Source: Rugalucina vietnamica
Taxonomy: Eukaryota; Mollusca; Bivalvia; Lucinida; Lucinidae
DNA length: 64,000 bases
NCBI GenBank assembly: GCA_964017185.1
Contig: OZ024878.1
Coordinates: 1,580,501 to 1,644,500 of the forward strand
Direction of reading: 5' to 3'
Shown here piece after piece: positions 10,174 through 20,623 of this stretch. The position numbers and the translations under genes are program-made. The notes beneath the pieces are model-generated. The model made no database searches and was not told the DNA's origin. It worked only from the letters and a program-made list of their open reading frames with translations. Numbering within the stretch: the first letter of the stretch is position 1; each line of letters opens with the position of its first letter.

Positions 10174-10447
10174 AAAAGGTACAAGTAGGCAAAGATCAGG
10201 AAATGGCGCAATCAGAAAAAGATTCCCACTCCAAAAACCGAGGTGGGAAAAAACCAAACCAACAATCAGGTACTTATACCATGAAACATATCGTAAGCCG
10301 AATGAGCAGCTATTTTCCCAATAGGTGGTCACTCAGTTACCTTAACTTAACTAAAAATATGAAAACATACATAAGGCGCCAACAGCACAAAATTTTTTCA
10401 AACACCAAGACATAAAACGAAAAGAACCACCACAGAAGTATCGACTT
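10174..10447 (-). repeat. PLE pseudo-LTR (right copy)
   Basis: Nearly identical to 1324-1598 and in the same position. It starts at AAGTCGATACTTC right after the protease-coding sequence and ends TTGTACCTTTTT at the PLE leader. It is a 5'-truncated RepA copy in tandem with the full element. Confidence 0.8.
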
Positions 10448-12101
10448 TATTAAAGGACTGACCTATCAAAGTGTCAGTTAAATTTATGTCCTGCATCCCA
10501 TCATATAATTTGGCTTTCTTTGCCATTGCCCTAGTGACAGCACAAGAAGGGTAAAGGTCAGGAATTTCCTGCTCAATGGGATCAGGCGGTTGATCAACAC
10601 ATGGTGTGCTGGTCAAAAGTGGGTTTACCATAACCTTATCTCCTGCCAAATCATTGCCTAACAGCAAATGAATACCTTTAAAGGGTAAGGAAGGTCTAAT
10701 ACCTACAGCCACGGGACCTTTAACTAAGTCTGAGGACAAATAGATATTATGGAGCGGTACATTAACAAATCCACACTCTACGCCCTGGATAAGGACACTT
10801 GTCCCAGAAGAAGACTTCTCGGAAAATTGCAAGGTATCTGCCAAGATAAGGGATTGAGAAGCTCCGGTATCTCGTAAGATTTTGATAGGGGTAGACTGGG
10901 CAGAGTCACTGTTAAGTGACACAAAACCATCTGATAAGAATGGTTAATAAATCTCCATAATAGAATCCTCAGAGACTGACTCTTTACAAGTTCTGGTCAG
11001 TATAGGGTTTTCTTCCTGGATACAAGACTGTGGTTTAGCCTTTAAGGAGGTGAGGCCTGTCGGTTTAGCACTATCTAGATTTTCTCTTTCTTTCTTTCGT
11101 TTCAGTGCCAAACATTCAGAAATAATGTGGCCAGTTTTCTTACAATAATTACAAATTGGCTGGGATAAGGGATTTTGTCCTTTGTTTTCACTAGAAAATT
11201 TGGGTTTTGGACTGGAATTGTCAGTTGGATTACTGGGATTGGCTTTGGGACCGGACTGAGGGGAATATGGTTTTGACTGAGGGGTAATTTGCTTTGATTG
11301 AGGGTTATATGGTTTCCTAGGATATGGCTTGTTGACAAATGAAGCCTTATGAGTCAAAGCATAGTCATCAGCTAAACGTGCTGCTGTTTCCAAGTTTTCA
11401 ACTTCTCTTTCGTTCAAGAAAGCCTTAACATCAGAATTTATGCACCGTTTGAATTCTTCAACAAGCATGAGCTGCCTTAGCTTTGCATGATCAGAACCTA
11501 CTTTCTTTGAAGAACACCATCTATCAAATAGTTGCTCTTTTGTTCTAGCAAACTCAACATGAGTCTGGTCATGTTCTTTTCTACAGTCTCTAAATTTCTG
11601 CCTGTATGCCTCAGGGACCAACTCATAAGCTTTAAGAATAAATTCCTTTACTGTATCATAATCTGAGCTTTGCTCAAGAGAAAGCTGAATGTTAATTTCT
11701 CGAGCTTTACCAATTACAACACTTTGCAAAAGCAAGGTCCAGTGCTCTCTTGGCCATTTCAAGTTTTCTGCCACCTTCTCAAAATGTAAGAAATATTTGT
11801 CAACCTCTTTTTCTTGAAATGGAGGAACGAGACGAATGTGTTTTGTGACATCAAATACTGTACTAGTAGCCAAAGGCAAAGATTTTGATTTTGATTTGTC
11901 ATTAAGTTCAATTTCCTTCATTCTTAACTGAAATTGCCTTTCTCTTTCTTTTTCTTCAATTTCAAATTTAAATTTTTCTTTTTCAATTTCAAGCCTTTCT
12001 TCTCTTTCTAATTTTTCTTTTTCTAACTCAATTTTTTCTCGTTCTAATTCTCTTTGTTTTTCCTTCTCTCGTTCTTCCATTTCTAACTTTTGTTTATCCA
12101 T
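10398..12101 (-). pseudogene. Gag-protease, right copy, with nonsense mutation
   Basis: Same protein as 1549-3252 and almost identical in sequence. A C-to-A change on the plus strand near 10946 turns a GAA codon into TAA, so the frame stops after 385 codons, between the CCHC knuckle and the protease. The protease continues open from 10922 down to the junction with the PLE pseudo-LTR at 10447. The left copy is intact at this site. Confidence 0.85.
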
Positions 12102-12104
12102 TTC

Positions 12105-12515
12105 TTACTTTTGTTTATGCATTCTTTCTTCCCGTTCTAAAGTTTCCAATCTTATTCTTTCTTCCCTTTCGGCCTTTTCTGCCCTTATTCTTTCATCCCG
12201 TTCTAAAGTTTCCAACCTTATTCTTTCTTCATACTCAAATTTTAGTTTTTCCATCTCAATTTGTCTTTTGATTTCTAGTTCCCTCAACTGCAAGTCAGTC
12301 TGAGTGACTAGAATCTGAGAAGTAGCCGAGGAATCAAAAATTTCCTCGTCAACAAAAAACTGAATCAAAATGTTCTTAATTTCATGTTTTAACATGGAAG
12401 TCTTGATATTTGACAACCCATAATGATCAGCTATGTCTAAGAGGTCACTCTTTTTGGCCTTATCTAACAGCTCCTGAGAAGGCGCTGCAATAAAGTCACT
12501 TAGTTTGAATGACAT
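12105..12515 (-). CDS. Gag N-terminal segment, right copy
   Basis: It encodes the same 136 residues as 3256-3666, including the terminal TAA that separates it, in phase, from the downstream gag frame. Confidence 0.8.
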   Translation of the reverse strand: MSFKLSDFIAAPSQELLDKAKKSDLLDIADHYGLSNIKTSMLKHEIKNILIQFFVDEEIFDSSATSQILVTQTDLQLRELEIKRQIEMEKLKFEYEERIRLETLERDERIRAEKAEREERIRLETLEREERMHKQK

Positions 12516-12604
12516 GGTTGCTTTTTGCTGGCTTTAGCTATTTAAACAGCAAACAGTGAATATACTTTAGAATTTTAAATAAATTTGGTGCACAAGAAAT
12601 TTCA

Positions 12605-12624
12605 ATCCCGGACTCGAGCCCCCA
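12605..12624 (-). other. Primer binding site (right copy)
   Basis: Same 20-base proline-tRNA-like primer site as at 3756-3775, four bases from the LTR end. Confidence 0.7.
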
Positions 12625-12628
12625 ATTC

Positions 12629-13456
12629 TGTTACGTGCCAGGCGTAACTAGAAGATTAAGAAAACCAACAAGTTGGTTAGCCAGCAACAAGCTTTGTTTA
12701 CAATTTAACAAATCTATTTAGAAGTGATTTAACCAGTAATTACATGTGAAACAATCAAAAGCATATATACAATCAAACAAAAATGAATGTACAATACCTT
12801 TCAAGATGTTTATTCCCTTAAAGAATGTCTGAATGTCCCTCAGAATTTTTTAACACAAGTCTGTATCAGTTTCTGATCCCAAGAATTAAAGTTTGTTTCA
12901 AAATAGCACTATGTCCCAATCCAGAATCGAATATCACAAAGTAATCCAAGAATAAGTTTAAATTCCAGTAAGATAGATTTTGACTTCTTAATAGTAACAG
13001 TACCCAAAGATTGTCCTTATGAAAATTTGTAGCCCTTATATAGCACTGAGGAACATTCAGGATTCTTCCCGCAAATTCTATGATATCATATACTAAAAAT
13101 AACAAGTTGTTTACCAAAATTTAATGTTTTGGAATATTCTAGAGAGGCCATTATCCTTCCAGAAAATCCCACAATATTCTTTTGACATAAAAAAAGATTT
13201 TTCTAGAAGATTCTACATCTTTGGTTCTTCCAGATTTTTCCGGACTTTTCCGTCAAAGAACAATTTGAAATTTCTAGAAAATTCTGAAGTAAACAACATG
13301 TTTATGTCCAATATCTGGGACACTAAAAGTAAATAATTGCTAAGGAAAACAAGTAAACATCATATGTATAACATCATACTTTCCTGGGCATACTCCCTTG
13401 GGAAGTTTACCAGTACTGAATGCACATCTTTCAACAAGTAACTGTCATACATAACA
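12629..13456 (-). repeat. 5' LTR of the retrotransposon array
   Basis: The LTR is 828 bp with TGTTA...TAACA ends on the minus strand, and nearly identical to 3780-4617. The sequence right of 13456 is no longer retrotransposon, so this is the outer end of the tandem array. The other end is outside the window, so the target duplication cannot be checked. Confidence 0.85.
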
Positions 13457-14324
13457 ATTTGCAATAAACCTTATTACAAACAGTTGTGGTATCCACTGTG
13501 AAACTGATCAGATGTTTTGGCCGCAGATGCTTTATATATTCCCGGAGAGGGCTAGAGATCACGGGACCTGTCACCAGTATTCTCGTCCAATAATAGGATT
13601 TGCTCTGATGCGATAGCGATAACCTCTTAAAGACAGCGATACAATCTGTTTTTAAAAAGGATCAAACTCTTATTGCCTCAACTTTTCGCACACCGGTATC
13701 AATCAGAATTACACCTCTTTTGATTGGTGTGGTTTCAGATGACACGTCATTTATTTCATGAGAAACCATCGTTTTGCATATACAAAAAACAAAGGTGCAG
13801 ATCAGCGTATTTCTTTTCGCTAAATAGGGATGGTACAGTTCCTCTTCTTTGTATATCCAAAATTTCAAGTCCCTAGCAAGCTCCTGTAGCTGTACAGCCC
13901 GCCTAGTGTCGAACCTGGGTAGGAACCCGCAACGTTTATATATACTGCATGAAAAAACGCGTTTAATTTGCCATTATATCCCCACAAAACGTCATTAAAT
14001 TTCAAATATATTTGTGAGTTTACGTTGAAATCATATTTCAAATATACTTCTCGTTTACTTCAAGTTTAATGCAACGTAAACTGTTACATTTTACTGCGTT
14101 TATGTGCAAATTATACTCAAACAAAACGTAAAAAAACTCAAATCATATGCCTTGTAAACGTTGAATTGTGTCAGCTTAAATTCATAAAAATCTTGGGATT
14201 TAATTTGACGTAAACTTGACTTAAATTTGACAATAGTAAATGCAGAATCGTAATTGGCGAATAATGTTTTATGCAACATAGATTGAAAAAAATCAAGTGT
14301 TTAAACAAAGAAGAAAAAAGAGGA

Positions 14325-14325
<1 letters not shown>
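13457..14325. other. Non-coding stretch with a dispersed repeat
   Basis: No gene is seen. About 13760-13930 resembles 55490-55690 (shared blocks such as AAAGGCGCAGATCAGC-like and CCGAAATTTCAAG-like segments and a GTCGGACCTGG-like end), so it is a copy of a dispersed repeat. The rest is AT-rich. Confidence 0.5.

Positions 14326-14371
<46 letters not shown>
14326..14371. repeat. (AAT)n microsatellite
   Basis: About 15 perfect AAT units. Long poly-Asn and poly-Tyr frames here are artefacts of this repeat. Confidence 0.95.
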
Positions 14372-14374
<3 letters not shown>

Positions 14375-14598
14375 TGGCATTGATAGTGGGATTCAAATCC
14401 ACCGCTTTTGTGAATTGCCCTTCTACGCGCTACCCTGTCCCACCCTGCACCCCAGTCTTCCCAGACCCAGGTTCCAAGTCCGTAATCGCACCGGCCTAAG
14501 CAACGAATCATACTAGCGGATCTTCGACTGAAAGAAACAAGCCATGTAGGTGATTGGAGGGTGAGATACGACACATTAAACATTAAACCCTAACAACG

Positions 14599-15374
14599 GG
14601 TAACTGGTCATTTCGGCCCATAACCATTTCGGCCCATGACAATATCGGCCCATAACCATTTCGGCCCATAACCATTTCGGCCCATAAATTATTACCATTG
14701 CCCTAAATGGAATGTTTTACTCAAATAACTTATTCTAGATAAGTTTTAATATAAACATGGCTTACAAAGCATGATTCTTGAATTAAAAAATAAAAAAAAA
14801 TCAGTATTAATAATTCTAAAGTTTAAAATCGCCATACCATTTCGTTGTTTTCGATGTACATATCACAGATTATTTCGTTGAAGTTAGCAAAAAGAAACAC
14901 AATTTCATATTTTATTTTATTTTTTATTTAATCCTTTTTTCAAAGTAAGTTTTCTTAAATTTGATTTTAACAAATATAAGCCAATATAATTTTAATTAAT
15001 TAATTAATTAATTAATGGTTCCACAAGCTTGGCACCCGACTTGGCATTAATCAAGTGCCACAGACTGGTGATCACAAGCGTTTCAAATCAAATGTCAACT
15101 GCAATCAAAGCTAATGTGAACAGTGCCAGCAACTGACAAAAATCACTAACATAAGAGTGACATATTCTTCGAAAGAAGAGAAGATGATATGGATATTTCC
15201 TGGAGGTAATGTCTTTTTTGTTTTATTTTCTTTCCGTTTTTGCTACATACTCTTTCATACACTAATGGTCATCCGGCACGTGCCACTTAAAGAAGCTAAT
15301 TTTAAGAAAATCATTGAGCAGCTACGGTTCATTAATCAGAGCAGTTACGAATCAATGACCACGCTAATCGTCAG

Positions 15375-15447
<73 letters not shown>

Positions 15448-15919
15448 ATGTTTTTTGTTGTTGTTTTTTTTTTTCATTTTAGCCTTGGTCCTCTACCGTT
15501 GGAGTCAACCAGATTTGGCAGGCTGTCACATGCTACTAAAATTTTACTTATGTTTAAATATTATAAAGTACTAAAGACCAACATAACAAAAACACACCCC
15601 AGTCATTATCTAGAATTGACATTGTTGCCATACCTCCTCCATGAGACCCACAATCGAAGAGAAAGTCATTTGCAGGCTCCAAAATCGGCCCTATTATTAA
15701 ATAAAACTTGTAACAAAAACCAAATGCAACAGATTAAAAGTCGCTATCTTGGAAATAAAATATGGGTCGAAATGGCTCCTAAATCGGTCCTATTTTTAAA
15801 TTAAAATTAACGAACCCCAAATGCAAAAGTCCCTATCTACAAAAAAAAAATATGGGCGGAAATGGTATGGGCCGAAATGGTTATGGGCCGAAATGGTCAT
15901 GGGCCGAAATGACCCGGAA
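14599..15919. mobile_element. MULE-like non-autonomous DNA transposon
   Basis: The ends are inverted and built from tandem copies of CATTTCGGCCCATAAC. The left has about five copies (14608-14690) and the right has the inverse (about 15848-15912). The element is flanked by CCTAACAACG on both sides (14589-14598 and 15920-15929), a 10-bp target duplication typical of Mutator-like elements. No transposase is seen inside. The interior holds a TTAA run (14993-15017) and a TATC run (15376-15447). Confidence 0.75.
15376..15447. repeat. (TATC)n microsatellite
   Basis: Perfect tetranucleotide run inside the MULE-like element. Confidence 0.95.
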
Positions 15920-15929
15920 CCTAACAACG

Positions 15930-16795
15930 TACTAGCACATACCGCCAGTCTAACAGTTGGTACGATGACTGAAATTTAAGAAAATAACCTTTCTCTTGTT
16001 AGGGTCGAAGTTTGATCAAATTTACGGTGACCAAAAACTCCAAGTTTTATAACATTTAATTTTTTACTTCACACATGAAATTTCCAAGCCGTTTATTTGG
16101 AGTTTAAGAGGTACAACAACTTCACATTTTATTTATATTTTAAATTTGAATTTTATTTTACAAACGAATTGTTGGACATATAATTGTGCATTATATTCTT
16201 ATATATCAGGAATATACTTTAAGTTTAAGTGTCCCAACAACTTCATATTTTCTTTTTCTTAAATCTTAATTAAATCTTAGACGTCAAATTATTTCTAATT
16301 TAATGCATGCTTATACACATGTAAACGCGGAATAGAAAGCATATCAAAAAGTTTAAGCTACGTCAAGTTTTGTGTCACCTAAAATCAGTGGTTGTTTTTT
16401 CATGGCGCGGTTAATATTTATTTTGTTAAGCTAGGCGGTCCACTTTGCATCAGAAATGAATATGAATTTAAACCTATTTTGTTTGAAAACGTTCAAGAGG
16501 CCATGTTACAATGAATCAGTGAGTAAAACTTTATGCGCACTTGTAATGCTGAACAATACTGTGCAGCAAAGTTAATGAACTGAAGGTTTTCTTTTTTTGT
16601 ACTCGACATCGTCAGTACTGCAAAACTGGTTTAGGTGTTTGTTTGTGTGTATAAATTGTCAGCATCGTACAAGCTTTGCCTGGAGGCACAAGCAGCCCAT
16701 CTATTTCTTCTAGGCCCCAATGGGCGGGGGTGGTGTAATCTGCTCGACGTGGTCCCGTATTATTGTAAAATATTACCTGTATATGCAGTTTCGAG
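15930..16795. other. AT-rich DNA, no gene seen
   Basis: I see no convincing coding region. Two loosely similar AT-rich blocks (about 16075-16160 and 16200-16280), each with a CAACAACTTCA-type motif, suggest an old repeat. Confidence 0.4.
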
Positions 16796-17048
16796 AGTGG
16801 TTCTTTTTGTTTTATGTCTTGGCGTTTAAAATTTTTGTGCTGTTGGCTCCTTGTGTATGTTTTCATATTTTAGGTAACTGAGTGGCCACCTACTTGGAAA
16901 ATAGCTGCTCATTCGGCTTGCGGTGTGTTTTCATGGTGTAAGTACCTGATTGTTAATTTAGTTTTTCCCATCTCGGTTTTTGGCGTTTTTGGAGTGGGAA
17001 TCGTTTTCTGATTGCGCCTTTTCCTGATCTTTGCCTACTTGTACCTTT
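16796..17048 (+). repeat. PLE tail RepA, truncated copy
   Basis: Matches the PLE 3'-terminal repeat from GTGGTTCTTTTTGTTTTATG to ACTTGTACCTTT. Diverged, with no RT upstream. Confidence 0.85.
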
Positions 17049-18012
17049 CTAGTAGAGTCCATAAATACATACACCGAAACGAAAATTAACAATTTTTAAT
17101 AATACTGTCTGCATGCTAAGTACGTTTTAATGCCAAGAAAATCGTTCCCGGATTTTGGTTTCGGATACCGGCGTTTATTCGTTCACGTTTGACACGACAT
17201 GAATCCCGTGGGACGGCCAATATCACGTGCCATTTTACACCTATATTTTTCTAATTTTTGGCACTAAAATGAAAAATCGTGCTCATCGTAGGGTATGAAT
17301 TTGAATTATAAGAACAACATAAAGGGATTCTTGTATGAATTATTGTGAAATGCGGTGTGAATCGAAGAATATGCATACACGAAAGTACCAACAACAACCA
17401 TCATTCATGAACCAACCTGAGGCAGAATTTCTAAAACAGGCTGCTTTAGTAGATTTTCGTTGATAAAGCAACAAATATTGGTACCTTAATTGTTGCACAA
17501 TTACGTGAATAAATGAACAGGCACGATTGTCACTTATTTTCAACAAAAAATCTAAATCATAGAGAAACCATTACCATTGTTTATCTCTTTTGACGACCAG
17601 ACTCCCGTACGGGGACGGCCAGACTCGAAAATATGTGGTGCCGGACGACCAGAATCCGTTCTGCCTACCCACCGTGGAATACAGTAAATATAGTAAGGTG
17701 ATGTTTGAAGATGGGCAGTGTCCATTTGCCATTGTGGTCTGGTGGTGGTAATACCCTTACTCGGGGTGAAAACGAGGTGCGCCGAAAAGTCAACGGCGGA
17801 ATACTACGAACTTATAGCAAATACACATGTGTTTGCTTAATGGTTTAGGGTACATACTACTAAATATTCATAAGTACTCGCCCCGCCTTTTTCGGGGAAA
17901 GCATTTACTTTGTATTAGAGACAAAAATGACGTCACCTGTCAATAATCGTATTTCCGCTGTGAAGTGTTTGTTTTAAAACTTGAAACATGTGCCGTTTCG
18001 AATGCCATGTTT
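17049..18012. other. Non-coding stretch, nothing recognised
   Basis: No gene-like frame, RNA gene or clear repeat boundary was recognised here. Confidence 0.4.
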
Positions 18013-18125
18013 TAAGCCCTGGTCACATGGCCAGGATTTGCGTATACGCAAATTTTGCATATAAGCAAATTTTGCTCACGTAAGCAAAAGTAAATTTTGC
18101 ATTGCGGTCACATGAGCTTTTGAGG
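18013..18125. mobile_element. MITE end, GCGTATACGC-type family
   Basis: It begins TAAGCCCTGGTCACATGG and carries TTTGCGTATACGCAAA-type palindromic words. The same words and the inverse end (CATGTGACCAGCCCTTTA) occur in the fuller copy at 30425-30705. This copy is partial. Confidence 0.55.
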
Positions 18126-18721
18126 TCTTGTCATTTCAGTTAATATTGTCAAAAAGTAAAGTTGTGTTATTATATTGGATAAAATTTTATATCAGTAAAA
18201 GTAGTTAAAATGAATGGACTGTTCAGGTTTGGGCGGCATAGAATGATGCCATACTGTCTTGTATGGAACGCCAAAGCTGTCTGATGGTAAGGAATAAAAA
18301 CATTAGATTCATCATCGTCATTATATCCTGCTCACATTTGATTATATGTTGTATAGTGTGCATTATATAATGAGAAAAGTCCATTATATGTTGGACCAGG
18401 TTCTTTATATTATGAAAGTTTTCATTATATGATGAGTAAACATCTTTATATTATGGTAGACTTACATTATATGCTGATACAACCTCATTATATGATGTGA
18501 CAACTACATTATATTATGGGCTATTGTCTTTATATGCATCAAGTTCATTATATGGTTCGATAACTTCATTATATGCGCAAACTTCATTTTATGCGCAAAC
18601 TTCATTATATGATGTGACAACTACATTATATGATGTGGACGATTTTGCGAGAAGAAGAATTACATTGACACCGTTTAGAGAGTTATTGTATACACGCCGG
18701 GAATACCGGACATACTGCTGA

Positions 18722-18799
<78 letters not shown>
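18722..18799. repeat. (TATC)n microsatellite in left arm
   Basis: Perfect tetranucleotide run, mirrored in the right arm at 19637-19728. Confidence 0.95.
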
Positions 18800-19244
18800 A
18801 ATCATCATGATCATGATCGATCATCACCATCATCATCATCATCATCGTCATGATTATATATCATCATCAATATCGATCATCATTATCATTATGATCGAAA
18901 GTAGTATAGAGGGTGGATGTTAATCTACTTTCCTGGTCGCCTGGTGTTGTTCGGTTGTTCAAGATGGCGGCCTCCATGGGACCGATATTGCGCAATATTT
19001 CGTAAGATCCACGAATCATTCTATTTCCGTTTCCGTGCCACTTTCGATATCTGATCCTGTTTCTTATTGGCATTTTAAGAACGGCTAGCGTCATCCTGGC
19101 CACCACTAGCAGACTTCCAGGATACCGGTGCCAATAAGATTAAGCTTAGATTTTGACTGCCAATACCCTCCCGAGTCGAAAGCGTCGGTCTGCGACACTA
19201 TCAGACCACTCGCAGACTTCCAGGATACCGGTGCCAATTAGTTT

Positions 19245-19357
19245 AAAAAGGTACAAGTAGGCAAAGATCAGGAAAAGGCGCAATCAGAAAGAGATTCCCA
19301 CTCCAAAAACCGAGGTGGGAAAAAACCAAACTAACAATCAGGCACTTATACCATGAG
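19245..19357 (-). repeat. PLE tail RepA, truncated, in inverted-repeat spacer
   Basis: Terminal part of the PLE 3' repeat in reverse orientation (AAAAAGGTACAAGTAGGC to the ACTTATACCATGA block). It sits between the two arms. Confidence 0.8.
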
Positions 19358-19635
19358 GCACTTATATCAGGCACTTATATTATCAGGCACTTAAATGCCA
19401 ATAAGAAACCGGATCGAAAGTGGCATGGAAACGGAAATAGAATGATTCGTGGATCTAACGAAATATTGCGCAAGATCGGTCCCATGGAGGCCGCCATCTT
19501 GAACCACCGAACAACACCAGGCGACCATGAAAGTAGATAAAAAAAATCCATACTCTATACTACTTTCGATCATGATGATGATAATGTTCGATATTGATGA
19601 TGATATATCATAATGACGATGATGATGATGATGGT

Positions 19636-19636
<1 letters not shown>

Positions 19637-19728
<92 letters not shown>
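19637..19728. repeat. (GATA)n microsatellite in right arm
   Basis: Perfect tetranucleotide run, the inverse of 18722-18799. Confidence 0.95.
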
Positions 19729-19729
<1 letters not shown>

Positions 19730-20264
19730 ATCAGCAGTATATCCGGTAGTCCCGGCATGTATACAATAACTCTCTAAAAGGTGTCAATGTAATTCTTCTT
19801 CTCGCAAAATCGTCCACATCATATAATGTAGTTGTCACATCATATAATGAAGTTTGCGCATATAATGAAGTTTGCGCGTATAATGAAGTTATCGAACCAT
19901 ATAATGAACTTGATGCATATAAAGACAATAGCCCATAATATAATGTAGTTGTCACATCATGTAATGAGGTTGTATCAGCATATAATGTAAGTCTACCATA
20001 ATATAATCATATAATGTAAGTCTACCATAATATAAAGATGTTAACTCATCATATAATGAAAATTTTCATAATATAAAGAACCTGGTCCAACATATAATGG
20101 ACTTTTCTCATCATATAATGCACACTATACAACATATAATCAAATGTGAGCAGGATATATTGACGATGATGCATCAAATGTTTTATTCCTTACCATCAGA
20201 CAGCTTTGGCGTTCCATAGTCTTGGATTGGGGTTTGCTATGGGGTAAGGACATGAAAAGCAGGA

Positions 20265-20620
20265 ATGGCAAAAAGAAAGATCTAGTGATTGGTATGATAG
20301 GATAGCGCTACAGACATTTACAGATGAGCAATGGGTGGAGAACTTCAGAATGACTAGGCAAACCTTTAATAAGGTGTGCAGGGTTCTTAAACCTGATATT
20401 TCTCCAATGAAAAATACTGTATGGGATGCAATAGATGTGAAGAAACAAGTAGCACTAACGATCTACTGGCTTGCCACTCCAACTGAGTATAGAACAATTG
20501 AGAATTTATTTGGTGTGGCAAAATCCACCGCTCTCAAGTGCATTCACATTCATTTTGTCTTGTTGCAGTTGCTTTTGTAAATATCGCTACCACATGCAAT
20601 TGTGCCTGTAGTTAGCCTCA
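20265..20620 (+). pseudogene. PIF/Harbinger transposase (HARBI1-like) N-terminal fragment
   Basis: The frame holds a helix-turn-helix region as in HARBI1-type transposases: TFTDEQWVENFRMTRQTFNK, an ISPMKNTVWDAIDVKKQVAL block and the conserved ATPTEYRTIENLFGVAKST. The family continues with a DDE nuclease of about 250 residues, but here the frame stops at 20580. Weak similarity continues in another phase (a LPHAIVPV-like stretch near 20590-20620). It is a truncated, frameshifted relic next to the right arm of the inverted repeat. Confidence 0.7.
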
Positions 20621-20623
20621 TTT

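Larger units (their letters stand above)
5967..10447 (-). mobile_element. Naiad-type Penelope-like element with pseudo-LTR
   Basis: This is the most complete PLE here. From 5' to 3' on the minus strand: pseudo-LTR 10447-10174, leader, one long frame with N-terminal GIY-YIG endonuclease, a CxC-type linker and then RT, a 3' UTR 6587-6246, and the terminal repeat RepA to 5967. Endonuclease before RT is the permuted order of the Naiad/Chlamys clade, whereas canonical Penelope has endonuclease last. Three UGA codons interrupt the frame in the endonuclease/linker part, and two frameshifts damage the RT (near 7970, and an extra base in a poly-T run near 7070). It lies inside the gypsy-type retrotransposon between protease and RT. 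Confidence 0.85.
1599..13456 (-). mobile_element. Tandem Ty3/gypsy (Gmr1-like) LTR retrotransposon with nested PLE
   Basis: On the minus strand the order is LTR 13456-12629, primer site, gag-protease, nested PLE 10447-5967, reverse transcriptase, polypurine tract, LTR 4617-3780, primer site and gag-protease again, with the same PLE insertion at the same point. The middle LTR is thus both the 3' LTR of one unit and the 5' LTR of the next. Unequal recombination between LTRs of an element that already carried the PLE would produce this. Integrase is not found. RNase H ends in a stop shortly before the polypurine tract, so integrase, if once present, would have lain between protease and RT. That is the domain order of the Gmr1 group. 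Confidence 0.8.
18262..20218. repeat. Large inverted repeat, arms about 0.8 kb
   Basis: The left arm (18262-19082) and right arm (19388-20218) are inverted copies. Each contains, from the outside in, a GGAACGCCAAAGCTGTCTG block, about 370 bp of periodic CATTATATG-type words, a TATC/GATA microsatellite, an ATC/GAT-rich tract and a GC-richer 180-bp block. The spacer (19083-19387) holds a reversed RepA fragment and a direct repeat of GGATACCGGTGCCAAT. Low-complexity frames in both arms (Thr/Ser/Leu/Tyr-rich) reflect the periodic words and are not taken as genes. Confidence 0.85.

Noticed and set aside
12866..13117. 83-codon frame in the LTR (also 4017-4268)
   Set aside because: Lies wholly within the LTR and has no recognisable domain.
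14293..14583. Open frames with poly-Asn, poly-Tyr or poly-Leu
   Set aside because: They come from the AAT microsatellite; no domain outside the repeat.
18497..18721. 74-codon frame, found in both arms of the inverted repeat (also 19731-19955)
   Set aside because: The amino acid pattern follows directly from the periodic CATTATATG words and the frame is identical in both arms only because the arms are inverted copies. A real peptide cannot be excluded, but there is no independent support.
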